NCBI GenBank assembly: GCA_025808415.1
Contig: CP075525.1
Location: forward strand, 372,001 to 436,000
Length of the DNA: 64,000 nt
Direction: 5' to 3'
Source: Cyclobacteriaceae bacterium
GTDB taxonomy: Bacteria; Bacteroidota; Bacteroidia; Cytophagales; Cyclobacteriaceae
Part shown: positions 42,272 through 51,111 of the stretch, piece after piece
Numbering within the stretch: position 1 is the first letter of the stretch
How the letters are laid out: each line of letters opens with the position of its first letter
The notes under the pieces: generated by a model
Told to the model about the DNA's origin: nothing
Databases searched by the model: none
What the model saw: the letters and a program-made list of their open reading frames with translations, nothing else
Program-made: the position numbers and the translations under genes

Positions 42272-43459
42272 GTGAAAATCCTCGTCCTTCACCAATTTTT
42301 TAATTTACCCACAGTCGGTGGTGCATTACGTTCCTATTACCTGGCCCATGCGCTGGTTGAAAAAGGTATTGAGGTTGTAGTGATCACCACACACAACGAG
42401 ACCAGCATCAGGGAAATTACTTCTGAAGGAATTGAAATCCATTACCTGCCGGTAGACTACAATAACCGGTATGGTTTTTTCAAACGCGTTTATTCGTTCT
42501 GGCTTTTTGTGTGGCATATTGTGAAGTATGCTGGTAAATTTCGTGAGGCTGATGTGGTGTATGCCATTTCAACTCCGCTAACAACAGGCCTGGCTGCCTT
42601 GTGGATTAAACTCCGATACAAGATTCCATATTATTTTGAAGTGGGCGACTTATGGCCTGAAGCACCCGTGCAGATGGGGTTTATTAAGAATCCGGTACTG
42701 AAAGCCATACTCTACAAACTCGAAAAGCTTATTTATAAAAAATCCATCGCGGTTGTGGCCTTGTCGCAACCCATACAGGAGGCCATAGAAAAAACTACTC
42801 CCGGCAAGAAAGTGTACCAGGTTCCCAACATGGCCGACACACATTTTTATCTACCCGAAATAAGGAAGCCTGAAGTTGAACAACGCTTTGGTGTTCAAAA
42901 CAAGTTTGTTGTCTCCTATGTCGGCACTCTTGGGCTTGCCAACGGATTGGAATATATGGTGCACTGCGCGGAACGTGTACAGGCTGAAAACCTGAACATA
43001 TATTTTTTGATTTGCGGGGATGGAAAAATGTATGATGACCTGCAACAATTGATTGATCAGAAAAAACTAACCAACATTTCGTTAACCGGATTTTTAAATC
43101 GTGAAGCGGTGCGCGATGTGTTGAATGTGACGGATGCCGTTATGGTTTGCTATAAACACTTGCCCGTTTTGGAAACGGGCTCCCCGAATAAGTACTTTGA
43201 TGCACTGGCAGCCGGAAAACTTATCGTAATCAATTTTGGGGGTTGGATAAAAGATGAACTTTCACAACATAGCTGCGGCATAGCCGTTGACCCAAAGAAT
43301 CCGGATGACTTGATTCGTCAGATCAAACTATTACTTGCTGATCCGGTACGCTTGAAAGGCTATCAGCAAAATGCGCGTAAACTTGCCGAGCAAACCTATT
43401 CAAGAAAAAAAGTGGGAGATAGGTTTGCAAGAATTTTTTTGAACCACATAGGCACATAG
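42272..43459 (+). CDS. Group 4 glycosyltransferase (GT-B fold)
   Basis: 395 residues. Start is GTG 42272 (VKILVLHQFF); the longer frame begins with an unlikely N-terminus. N-terminal acceptor domain with ALVEKGIEVVVITTHNETS, then a C-terminal nucleotide-sugar domain with VSYVGTLGLANGLEYMV and ETGSPNKYFDALAAGKLIVIN, the GT4 E-x7-E region. It would add a sugar to a surface polysaccharide or lipid. No other polysaccharide gene is near. Flanked by the sigma-associated pair and a lipoprotein. Confidence 0.88.
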   Translation: MKILVLHQFFNLPTVGGALRSYYLAHALVEKGIEVVVITTHNETSIREITSEGIEIHYLPVDYNNRYGFFKRVYSFWLFVWHIVKYAGKFREADVVYAISTPLTTGLAALWIKLRYKIPYYFEVGDLWPEAPVQMGFIKNPVLKAILYKLEKLIYKKSIAVVALSQPIQEAIEKTTPGKKVYQVPNMADTHFYLPEIRKPEVEQRFGVQNKFVVSYVGTLGLANGLEYMVHCAERVQAENLNIYFLICGDGKMYDDLQQLIDQKKLTNISLTGFLNREAVRDVLNVTDAVMVCYKHLPVLETGSPNKYFDALAAGKLIVINFGGWIKDELSQHSCGIAVDPKNPDDLIRQIKLLLADPVRLKGYQQNARKLAEQTYSRKKVGDRFARIFLNHIGT

Positions 43460-43538
43460 GGCACATAGTTGATTGATTCAAATTTTCTATGTCCCCTCTG
43501 TGGTATAGTATTTTTAGGGTTATTCAGTATCTTTAATT

Positions 43539-44042
43539 ATGCGAAACCTCTACCCCCTCTTCCTCTTATTGGCCATGGCCTGTTCGTCTGGCCGTCAAGA
43601 GAATAGTGAAAAATCTGCTGCCGGTACATCCTCTACATCGTTTACCCTAAGTGATTTACAAGGCGAATGGCAGCAACTCACCGAGCAGGATGATGGTAGC
43701 TACATCATCTTCCGCCCATGCGATGCCGATAACATGATGGTTCAGGTAAACAGCGACACCTTGATGATTGGCTGGGGGCAGGATGCTTCATTTGCGCTGA
43801 TCAAATCGTTTTATATCGATGAGGCCGGGCGCTTGGTACTCTCCGTGCATGATCAGGACGAAAACTTAGCCAAAACGTATTACATGCAGTGGGAAGATGA
43901 CAATGAGCCGATAACCGGATGGTTCTTTTTTGGACTTGATGAGCGGCCGGTGCGCATGGCACACGAATCTATTTTATACAACTACACAGTTGTTCAGCAA
44001 CCTTGCAGCGAGTGTTGGGATGATTGTGAGGAGGAGGAATAA
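43539..44042 (+). CDS. Hypothetical lipoprotein, 167 aa
   Basis: Signal MRNLYPLFLLLAMACSSG gives lipidated Cys15. The mature part has a beta-rich middle (WQQLTEQDDGSYIIFRPCD, MQVNSDTLMIGWGQ) and ends in a Cys-rich acidic tail, CSECWDDCEEEE, which may bind metal. Unrecognised family. A TATCTTTA -7-like element lies just before the ATG (43529-43536). It ends exactly where the convergent polyprenyl synthase gene ends. Confidence 0.7.
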   Translation: MRNLYPLFLLLAMACSSGRQENSEKSAAGTSSTSFTLSDLQGEWQQLTEQDDGSYIIFRPCDADNMMVQVNSDTLMIGWGQDASFALIKSFYIDEAGRLVLSVHDQDENLAKTYYMQWEDDNEPITGWFFFGLDERPVRMAHESILYNYTVVQQPCSECWDDCEEEE

Positions 44043-45017
44043 TTACGATTGCCGCGCAATCAATTCTTCCGTGAAGGCCGCTACTATTTTCTTGGCGGAT
44101 TTATTTCCACCAACTTTTTCCAGTTGTTTGTAGCCTCTGTTAAAGTATTGTTTGATTTTGTTCTCCGTTATTTCAGGAATCTGAAGTTCATCATAGATAT
44201 TTTTAACAGCCTTAACTTTTGCTCGCTTGTTAAACTTTTTAGTCTGCAGCCAATGCTGAAGTTCAGTATGCTGTTGTTTGTTGGCGCGCTCGAGGGCGGT
44301 AATCAGTAGAAATGTTTTCTTGTTGGCGATGATATCGCCACCTACCTGTTTGCCAAATTTCTTTGGATCTGCATACGCATCCAGCAAATCGTCCATCAAT
44401 TGAAAACCAATACCGATGTTGATGCCAAACTCGCGCAGCGCCTTACAATCGGTTTTGGACGCGCCCGCCAGCATACCGCCCAACTCCAGGCTAAAGCCTA
44501 ACAACACGGCAGTTTTTTGCCGGATCATGTTGATGTATTGATCCACCGTTACCGCGTTTATGGTTTCAAATTCCATGTCCCATTGCTGCCCTTCGCACAC
44601 TTCGGCTGCACAGTTGTTGAAGGCCTTCAGCACAGACTTCAGTACCTCTGGTTTGAGCGACAAAAACATATCGTAAACCCGCACCAGCATAACATCTCCC
44701 GAAAGGATAGCGGTGTTAACATTCCACTTTTCGTGTACGGTTACGTTTCCTCTGCGCAATGGGGCATTGTCCATAATGTCATCGTGCATGAGCGTAAAAT
44801 TGTGGAAAGCCTCCACGGCCACGGCATACTTCACCACGGATTTGACATCTTTTTTAAACAGGGAATAGGCCAGCAGCACTAAGAGGGGTCGCATGCGCTT
44901 GCCACCAAGCCCCATCAGGTAGCGGATGGGTTCATACAGCGAATCAGGTGCCTGGCCAAATTTATGCTTGCTGATTTCCTGATCGATCAGGCGCTTATAG
45001 GTAGGAATTGTATACAT
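44043..45017 (-). CDS. Polyprenyl diphosphate synthase (trans-isoprenyl type)
   Basis: 324 residues. Both Asp-rich motifs of the isoprenyl synthase family: first DDIMDNAPLRRG near residue 78, second LMDDLLDAYAD near residue 207, with Mg-bound catalysis. It condenses isopentenyl diphosphate units onto an allylic primer to form quinone side chains or geranyl(geranyl) diphosphate; chain length is not evident, as the residue before the first motif is not decisive. Short spacer of 24 bp to the upstream RNase R gene, probably one transcript. Confidence 0.93.
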   Translation of the reverse strand: MYTIPTYKRLIDQEISKHKFGQAPDSLYEPIRYLMGLGGKRMRPLLVLLAYSLFKKDVKSVVKYAVAVEAFHNFTLMHDDIMDNAPLRRGNVTVHEKWNVNTAILSGDVMLVRVYDMFLSLKPEVLKSVLKAFNNCAAEVCEGQQWDMEFETINAVTVDQYINMIRQKTAVLLGFSLELGGMLAGASKTDCKALREFGINIGIGFQLMDDLLDAYADPKKFGKQVGGDIIANKKTFLLITALERANKQQHTELQHWLQTKKFNKRAKVKAVKNIYDELQIPEITENKIKQYFNRGYKQLEKVGGNKSAKKIVAAFTEELIARQS

Positions 45018-45041
45018 GCTGTAATAAATGGAAAAACAAGA

Positions 45042-47189
45042 TTATTGTTTAGCGAACACAAGATCAATCAATCTTCTGTCGACATCGGTTTTCTTTACGC
45101 GCACCCGAACCTGGTCGCCCAGGGTATAAATCTTTTTATTTCGTCTGCCGACAATACAGTAATTCTTCTCATCGAATTCATAGTAGTCGTCATCCATATC
45201 GGCCATGCGGATCATGCCCTCACATTTGGTTTCAATAATCTCAACATAGATACCCCACTCGGTAACACCGGAAATCAATCCGTCATAGGCTTTATCACCG
45301 GCCATGAGCGACATAAATTCTACCTGCTTGTATTTGATGGAGGCACGCTCGGCATCGGCTGCGCGTTTTTCACGTTCGGATGAATGTACGCACTTAGGCT
45401 CATACTCAGTTTTGCTAACGGGGTTTCCTCCATCAAGATAGTGTTGCAGCAAGCGGTGCACCATCATATCGGGATACCTGCGGATGGGGGAGGTAAAGTG
45501 AGAATAGTGATTGAAGGCTAATCCAAAATGTCCTTTCGCTTCTGTAGAATATTTTGCCTTGGCCATGGAACGAACGGCCAGTTGTTGCAATACGTTTTGC
45601 TCGGGCTTACCTTCAATTTCGTTCATGAGTTTGTTCAACGAACGCGAAATAGATTGTTCATCCACATTTATCCGGTGGCCGAATTGCTTGGCAAAGTTTG
45701 CGAAGTCTTTTACACGATCCGGATCGGGATAATCGTGTATACGGTAAACAAATGTGTTTTTCTCCGGGCCCTTCTTTTTATTGTAGATGTGTGTGGCAAC
45801 ACACTTGTTGGCCAACAGCATAAACTCTTCAATAAGTTTATGGGCATCCTTCCGCACTTTCTGAATAACAGCCAAAGGTCTGCCCTTTTCATCCAGTTTA
45901 AATTTCACCTCGGTGGTTTCAAAATTCACAGCTCCTTTCGCGAACCTTTCTTTTTTAAGTTTTAAGGCAAGCTCATTAAGTGTTCGTAACTCTTCGGCAA
46001 ATAATCCCTTTCCCGTTTCAATTACTTCCTGCGCTCCTTCATAGGTGAAGCGATGATCAGAGTGTATGATGGTTCGTCCAAACCATTCGCTGATGATGTT
46101 GGCATTTTTGTCCAGTTCAAAAACTGCCGCAAATGTCAGCTTATCTTCTTTCGGCCTTAGGGAGCAGAGTTCGTTTGACAATTTCTCCGGTAACATGGGG
46201 ATGGTTCGATCCACCAGATACACCGAAGTTGCCCGATCAAATGCTTCTTTTTCCAGGTTTGAATTCGGTTGAATGTAGTGCGTTACATCTGCGATGTGTA
46301 CACCCACTTCATAATTTCCATTAGGGAGAAGTTGCAAGGAAAGTGCATCATCAAAATCTTTGGCATCCTCAGGATCGATAGTAAATGTGGTTATTGAGCG
46401 GAAATCCCTTCGTTTTTTTATTTCTGCTGCGGTAATCCCTTCTTCAATTTTACTGGCTTCTTTCTCCACGTTTGGCGGAAACTTGAACGGCAGGCCAAAC
46501 TCGGCCATAATGGAATGAATCTCAGCTTCGTTTTCACCTGCCTTACCCAGAATGTTGACCACTTTGGCTTCCGGGTTTCCTTCACCATCGCCCCAGTTCA
46601 GTATTTCAACGATTACCTTGTCGTCTGATTTGGCACCGTTGATATTATTCTGCGCGATGAAAAAATCTTTGTGAATTTTCCGGTAGTCGGCTACTACAAA
46701 GGCAAAGTTTTTTGAAAGTTCCAGCTTGCCTACAAACTGGCTCCTGTTTCTGCGGATAATTTCAACCACCTTTCCTTCCGGATGTTCACCATGGCGTGAG
46801 GGCAGTATCGCTATCTTCACGGTATCACCGTCAACCGCAGAGCCGAGATCGCGGGCTTTGATGTACACATCGGGCCGGTCTTCACCGATTTTTACATAGG
46901 CAAAGCGTGAGCTTACATGATCGACAATGCCGGTTAGTGTTTTTTCTTTTTGTGCACTGGCATAGGTGCCGTTGCTGAGTTCTTTGATTTTTCCGGCTTC
47001 CTCCAATTCATACACCGAGAAGGTCATGGCCTTGATATCATCGCGCTTTTTCAAGCCCAGCTTTTTGGCAATTTGCTTTATACTATAAGCACGGCCAGGA
47101 GCTTCGTTCAGCACGGATAAGATTCCAGATTCAAATTGTTGTTTGATTGAGGTGGGATCGGGAGATTTTTTTTTTCTTTTTTTTGACAT
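45042..47189 (-). CDS. rnr: Ribonuclease R
   Basis: 715 residues. The RNB core has DPEDAKDFDDALSLQLL with the four catalytic Asp region, followed by HYSHFTSPIRRYPDM, both signatures of the RNase II/R family. N-terminal cold-shock domains and a C-terminal S1 domain (SGVTEWGIYVEIIETKCEG) bind RNA; a lysine-rich N-terminus (MSKKRKKKSPDP) is present. It degrades structured RNA 3'-5'. I start at ATG 47189; the frame to 47234 runs into the neighbouring toxin gene. 5 bp after the RelE-like gene. Confidence 0.95.
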   Translation of the reverse strand: MSKKRKKKSPDPTSIKQQFESGILSVLNEAPGRAYSIKQIAKKLGLKKRDDIKAMTFSVYELEEAGKIKELSNGTYASAQKEKTLTGIVDHVSSRFAYVKIGEDRPDVYIKARDLGSAVDGDTVKIAILPSRHGEHPEGKVVEIIRRNRSQFVGKLELSKNFAFVVADYRKIHKDFFIAQNNINGAKSDDKVIVEILNWGDGEGNPEAKVVNILGKAGENEAEIHSIMAEFGLPFKFPPNVEKEASKIEEGITAAEIKKRRDFRSITTFTIDPEDAKDFDDALSLQLLPNGNYEVGVHIADVTHYIQPNSNLEKEAFDRATSVYLVDRTIPMLPEKLSNELCSLRPKEDKLTFAAVFELDKNANIISEWFGRTIIHSDHRFTYEGAQEVIETGKGLFAEELRTLNELALKLKKERFAKGAVNFETTEVKFKLDEKGRPLAVIQKVRKDAHKLIEEFMLLANKCVATHIYNKKKGPEKNTFVYRIHDYPDPDRVKDFANFAKQFGHRINVDEQSISRSLNKLMNEIEGKPEQNVLQQLAVRSMAKAKYSTEAKGHFGLAFNHYSHFTSPIRRYPDMMVHRLLQHYLDGGNPVSKTEYEPKCVHSSEREKRAADAERASIKYKQVEFMSLMAGDKAYDGLISGVTEWGIYVEIIETKCEGMIRMADMDDDYYEFDEKNYCIVGRRNKKIYTLGDQVRVRVKKTDVDRRLIDLVFAKQ

Positions 47190-47194
47190 GTATC

Positions 47195-47491
47195 TCAATA
47201 GTCGAGTTTTGTTGGGTCCATGCGGTTGTCCCAAAAGCGAAGCAATTCAATAGTTTCGTGCTGTACCCGGTAAAACATGCTTACCTGACTTACGATCACA
47301 CAGCGATGAACACCCGGTTTTTTTTCAGAGGATACAAAAAGCAAAGGATTGTCCGCAATAAGGTCTAGTATTTCTTCTGTGCGATCAATGAAATTCAGCA
47401 CTTCGCGTTGGCTCCAGTGGGCATTTAAATAATCTACTATAAGCAGGTAGTCACGTTTAGCATCTGGGGACCAGCTAATTTGCTTCGCCAT
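47195..47491 (-). CDS. RelE/ParE-family toxin
   Basis: 98 residues. The ParE/RelE fold is recognised from KQISWSPDAKRDYLLIVDYL at the start and the C-terminal PGVHRCVIVSQVSMFYRV. Members of this family cleave mRNA on ribosomes or poison gyrase; basic C-terminal residues are present. Start codon overlaps the antitoxin stop by one base (TGATG). The pair sits just upstream of RNase R. Confidence 0.9.
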   Translation of the reverse strand: MAKQISWSPDAKRDYLLIVDYLNAHWSQREVLNFIDRTEEILDLIADNPLLFVSSEKKPGVHRCVIVSQVSMFYRVQHETIELLRFWDNRMDPTKLDY

Positions 47492-47739
47492 CAGCGACCG
47501 TATTTTTCTTTAATTTCAGCCATTACATCCTGATGAGGCAACCCTTTTCCATCAGTAAGATCTTTTTCGGCTTTTTGTATTCCTGATTTAAGGGCTTCAG
47601 GCAAATCATCCCAAAAATCTTTACCTAAGCTTTTGGCAAGCAAATCATCTACAATAGAATCAAGACTTTCAAGGATACGAACATCATTGATACGATTGAT
47701 TTTTTGAGCAATTTCTTTCTTTACACCGGCTTCATCCAT
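47491..47739 (-). CDS. Antitoxin-like partner of the RelE/ParE toxin
   Basis: 82 residues: MDEAGVKKEIAQKINRINDV, then an amphipathic helix ILESLDSIVDDLL and KYGR at the end. Short, helical and acidic as antitoxins are; the stop overlaps the toxin start. I chose ATG 47739, as the longer frame begins with an unlikely hydrophobic segment. No named family recognised. Confidence 0.75.
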   Translation of the reverse strand: MDEAGVKKEIAQKINRINDVRILESLDSIVDDLLAKSLGKDFWDDLPEALKSGIQKAEKDLTDGKGLPHQDVMAEIKEKYGR

Positions 47740-47781
47740 AATTACCCACAAGGTATAATACACGAAGATACAAAAACAATA

Positions 47782-48495
47782 TTACGCTGCGATGATGTTT
47801 TTGTCAGCAATAAGAGGCAAACCCTTCATCCTTAAATAGAGTTGCGTAAGTACGACTACATCACTAACACAGTAGTCTTTGATTCGTTCCAGGTCTTTTT
47901 CTTTATAATAAACGGAGTTAACCTGGCTGCCGTCAATGCCATTTTTACTGGAAGGGATATTAAAAATAGCGGCCAGCAAATCGAGGGAAGTATAGTGCTT
48001 GTAATCGCCAAACTTCCAGAGCTCCATGGTATCCAGGTGATTTACTTCCCAGGATTTTCGTCCGGCAAGGTTGAGGGGCTGAGGCAAGGCAATGGAGTTT
48101 ACCAACATGCGCCTGCTCATGTATGGATAATCGAATTCCTTTCCGTTATGGGCACAAAAGCGCACTCCGTTATCGAGCTTTTCAAGCATTGCTTTAAAAT
48201 CCTGTAACAGTGCCTTTTCATCGTGACCGTAATAGGCTTTTGTTTTAAGCCCTAACTCACCGGATTCGGTATCAAATAATTTCCCAACGGCAATGCATAC
48301 AATTTTTCCGAACTCGGCATAGATACCAGCCCGCTGATGAAACAGTTGTTCGTCTGTTACGCCCTCTTCGCGTTTCAGAAAGGAGGCTTTACGCGACCAT
48401 TGAACTTTCAGGCGTTCGTCCAGTACGTTGTAGTTATCCGTAGCGGCAACCGTTTCAATATCTAAAAATAGAATGTCGCGCAGTTCGGCAATCAT
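47782..48495 (-). CDS. PolB-like 3'-5' exonuclease
   Basis: 237 residues. The DEDD residues are in ILFLDIETVAAT (N-terminus), RFCAHNGKEFDYPYMSRRML near residue 115 and IKDYCVSDVVVLTQLYL near residue 207, as in predicted 3'-5' exonucleases of the PolB exonuclease type. It would trim DNA or RNA ends, probably in repair. The gene is 42 bp from the antitoxin gene and on the same strand. Confidence 0.9.
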   Translation of the reverse strand: MIAELRDILFLDIETVAATDNYNVLDERLKVQWSRKASFLKREEGVTDEQLFHQRAGIYAEFGKIVCIAVGKLFDTESGELGLKTKAYYGHDEKALLQDFKAMLEKLDNGVRFCAHNGKEFDYPYMSRRMLVNSIALPQPLNLAGRKSWEVNHLDTMELWKFGDYKHYTSLDLLAAIFNIPSSKNGIDGSQVNSVYYKEKDLERIKDYCVSDVVVLTQLYLRMKGLPLIADKNIIAA

Positions 48496-48543
48496 GGTGT
48501 TAAGATAACAATCTTTGTGTTGGTAATCTACCAGACATGGTGC

Positions 48544-49548
48544 TTACCTTTTTCTTACACCAACACGAAAGGCTTGTGCCGGATTAATTTTGATTACCTG
48601 ATCAATTTCATTTTGGGTAAAACCTTCTTTCAGCAAACGTGGTAATAAAATTTCAAACAGGGCAGTAAAACCCCGAAAACTACCACCGCCAGCTTCACCT
48701 ACATTGTACCAGCCGGCATCATGCGAAAGCAAGGTGCGGTGAAGCAGATTATTCGCTTTCATATAGTTCATAAACTCCACGTATTGCTCAATGGTTTTGG
48801 TATGAACATAATCAAACTCCACCCACACACCTTTCGATGCCATTTCTTTAAAGACATCATAGTTTTTTTCATTCTGTGCATGCACCCATATGAATGCTTC
48901 TGGCGCCACGCCATTAGCAAAAAAAATTTCCAGTTCTTCTTTGGCTGCGTTCCCATCGCCTGAATGCACCGCAATACTGAGCCCGGTTTTTAGATGGGCC
49001 AAGGCACCGGCCTTCATAATTTTTCGTTGAGTTTCTGTTAGCGGGCCGGTATCTGCACTAAGTTTCATGAAGCCGGGTTTTATTCCAGTGCCTTCGATAC
49101 CGTTGTTGAACTCATCAATCCATCGCTGTGCCAGCTCTTCGGCACTTTCAGTGAAGGCATGTTTGGGTAAATATTTTTCATGGGCTGCTCCATAGTAGCC
49201 GGTGTTGGTAATAATATTAATTCCGGTTTCTTTAGATAAGCGTTGGAGAAGCCTGACATCGCGCCCAAGATAATTGGGTGTGCATTCAATAAAAGTTTGT
49301 ACCTGATGTTTTTTTAGTTCATTCAAAAAGGGCAAGACCCGAATAAAAACTGAGTCAGAATCGTACCGGTCTGGACTGACGCTATCGGCCCCGATGAAGT
49401 CAACGACAATATGTTCATGCGGAAGGGTGATGCCCATTGCTGATGCTGGGATTTCACCTGTTACGGTTAATAATACAGATTCCTTATTCCCCCAGGAAGA
49501 AACAAGGATAATAAGGAGGGGAATGGTAAACTGCACAAACGTCATCAT
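48544..49548 (-). CDS. Phosphotriesterase-family metallohydrolase, exported
   Basis: 334 residues with signal peptide (VQFTIPLLIILVSSWG). TIM-barrel amidohydrolase: the His-x-His metal pair in LPHEHIVVDF, a Lys in PGFMKLSADTG (carbamate bridge), His in AVHSGDG, His in WVHAQN and catalytic Asp in LLSHDAGW. It would hydrolyse a lactone or phosphoester outside the cytoplasm. I start at ATG 49548. It diverges from the NtrC-family regulator. Confidence 0.9.
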   Translation of the reverse strand: MMTFVQFTIPLLIILVSSWGNKESVLLTVTGEIPASAMGITLPHEHIVVDFIGADSVSPDRYDSDSVFIRVLPFLNELKKHQVQTFIECTPNYLGRDVRLLQRLSKETGINIITNTGYYGAAHEKYLPKHAFTESAEELAQRWIDEFNNGIEGTGIKPGFMKLSADTGPLTETQRKIMKAGALAHLKTGLSIAVHSGDGNAAKEELEIFFANGVAPEAFIWVHAQNEKNYDVFKEMASKGVWVEFDYVHTKTIEQYVEFMNYMKANNLLHRTLLSHDAGWYNVGEAGGGSFRGFTALFEILLPRLLKEGFTQNEIDQVIKINPAQAFRVGVRKR

Positions 49549-49583
49549 AGGCAAAGGAGAATGTGAATTTGATTGTTCTCTTA

Positions 49584-49599
49584 TGAAACAACTGTTTCA
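49584..49599. promoter_or_regulatory. 16-bp inverted repeat upstream of the NtrC-type regulator
   Basis: TGAAACA and TGTTTCA flank AC as a perfect 16-bp palindrome. Its GAAACAA/TTGTTTC half-sites also occur in the inverted repeat at 53844-53862 before the permeases, so both may be bound by the regulator encoded here. Confidence 0.4.
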
Positions 49600-49663
49600 A
49601 AATTAAACAACCGCAACCAAAGTCATATTGGCAGGGTGGTTTGATTTTGTTGGATTTTAAGTT

Positions 49664-49679
49664 TGGAACTGCCTTTGTT
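49664..49679 (+). promoter_or_regulatory. Candidate sigma-54 promoter of the regulator-kinase operon
   Basis: TGGAACTGCCTTTGTT fits the -24/-12 consensus TGGCACG-N4-TTGCT: GG at -24, TTG before -12 and 10-bp spacing are right, while the C of GC is a T and two inner bases differ. It would start transcription near 49690, 36 bp before the ATG. Confidence 0.35.
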
Positions 49680-49725
49680 CCGGGAATGAATTAGGTTAAT
49701 TTAGATTACTCCTCTATTCCCAATC

Positions 49726-51111
49726 ATGAAAAAATACCCGGGAACGATTCTGATTATTGATGATGACGACCATGTGGTGCTCACCTCCCGTATGATCCTG
49801 AAGCAGTATTTTGAGACCATTGAAACACTCAGTTCACCGAAAACACTGGAGTCGTTTCTGAAGCAACGTGAAGTTGATGTTATCCTGCTGGATATGAACT
49901 TCAGTGCAGGAGTCACTTCTGGCAATGAGGGCATCTTCTGGATGAATCGTATCCGGGTGCTGTCGCCCCATACGCAGGTGGTATTGCAAACCGCCTATGG
50001 CGATATTGAACTGGCGGTAAAATCGATTAAAGAAGGGGCTGTTGATTTCCTGCCAAAGCCGTGGGACAAGGAAAAGCTCGTCACCACCATGGTTAACGCG
50101 TATCACCAGACACAGGCCCGAAAAGAAAACCGGAACCTGAAATCAAAGCAACAGGCTTTACAGGATCATCTCAACAAAAATGAGAGTCCATTCATTGCTT
50201 CAGCTCCTACCATGCAGCCTGTACTTTCAGCTATTGACAGTGTTGCGGAAACCGATGCATCGGTATTGATACTTGGGGAACATGGTACCGGGAAGGAATT
50301 GGTTGCCAGGGCAATTCATCAGCGCTCAAACCGCGCGCATGAGCCATTCATCGTAGTCGATGTAGGTGCACTGCCTCCGACACTTTTTGAATCGGAGATG
50401 TTTGGTCATGAAAAGGGCGCCTTTACTGATGCCAAAGAATCCCGCATTGGAAAATTTGAACTCGCACACAAAGGCACACTGTTCCTGGATGAAATCGGAA
50501 ATATTCCCCCAGAACTCCAGATCAAATTGCTTTCCGCGATCCAGACTAAGTCGGTATGCAAGGTTGGCTCCAATACCCCGGTTGAAATTGACGTTCGCAT
50601 CATTTGCGCTACCAATGCACCGATTTATGATTTTGTGAAGAACGGAACCTTCCGGCAAGATCTTTTTTATCGCATCAAGACCATTGAAATCAATCTGCCT
50701 GCGCTTCGCGAACGGATGGAGGATTTGCCTGACCTGTTCCAGTACTATTTTGAATACTATACAAAGCGATACAACAAGTCACTTGAACCAGGCCTGAACC
50801 TCCTTTCAGATTTGCGCAAATACAGATGGCCCGGAAACATTCGCGAACTTCAGCATGCTATTGAGCGCGCAGTAATTTTGTGCCGCGAGCCGGTGGTGTA
50901 CGCATCGGATTTTCAACTGATGGATTTAATTGAAAGCCCTTCGCGTGAGATCGAAACCCTGAATATTTCCGAAATGGAACGCGAAGTAATCCGGAAGGCA
51001 TTGTTGAAATCCGGGAGTAACCTCACGCGTGCTGCGGAGGAACTGGGCATTGGCCGCACTACCCTTTACCGAAAGATTGAAGAATACGGCCTGAGCGAAT
51101 ATGGAAAATGA
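49726..51111 (+). CDS. NtrC-family sigma-54-dependent response regulator
   Basis: 461 residues: receiver domain with Asp in DVILLDMNFSAG near residue 53, AAA+ domain (about 150-380) with Walker A GEHGTGKELVARAIHQRS, LFLDEIG Walker B, and a Fis-type helix-turn-helix at the end (LTRAAEELGIGRTTLYRKIE). The sigma-54-contact loop reads GAFTDA rather than GAFTGA, a change seen in some Bacteroidota. It would activate sigma-54 promoters on phosphorylation. Its stop overlaps the kinase start by 11 bp. Confidence 0.94.
   Translation: MKKYPGTILIIDDDDHVVLTSRMILKQYFETIETLSSPKTLESFLKQREVDVILLDMNFSAGVTSGNEGIFWMNRIRVLSPHTQVVLQTAYGDIELAVKSIKEGAVDFLPKPWDKEKLVTTMVNAYHQTQARKENRNLKSKQQALQDHLNKNESPFIASAPTMQPVLSAIDSVAETDASVLILGEHGTGKELVARAIHQRSNRAHEPFIVVDVGALPPTLFESEMFGHEKGAFTDAKESRIGKFELAHKGTLFLDEIGNIPPELQIKLLSAIQTKSVCKVGSNTPVEIDVRIICATNAPIYDFVKNGTFRQDLFYRIKTIEINLPALRERMEDLPDLFQYYFEYYTKRYNKSLEPGLNLLSDLRKYRWPGNIRELQHAIERAVILCREPVVYASDFQLMDLIESPSREIETLNISEMEREVIRKALLKSGSNLTRAAEELGIGRTTLYRKIEEYGLSEYGK

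Noticed and set aside
49629-49645. TGGCAGGGTGGTTTGA as a sigma-54 promoter
   Set aside because: GG at -24 is fine but the -12 element is out of phase; the candidate at 49664 fits better.
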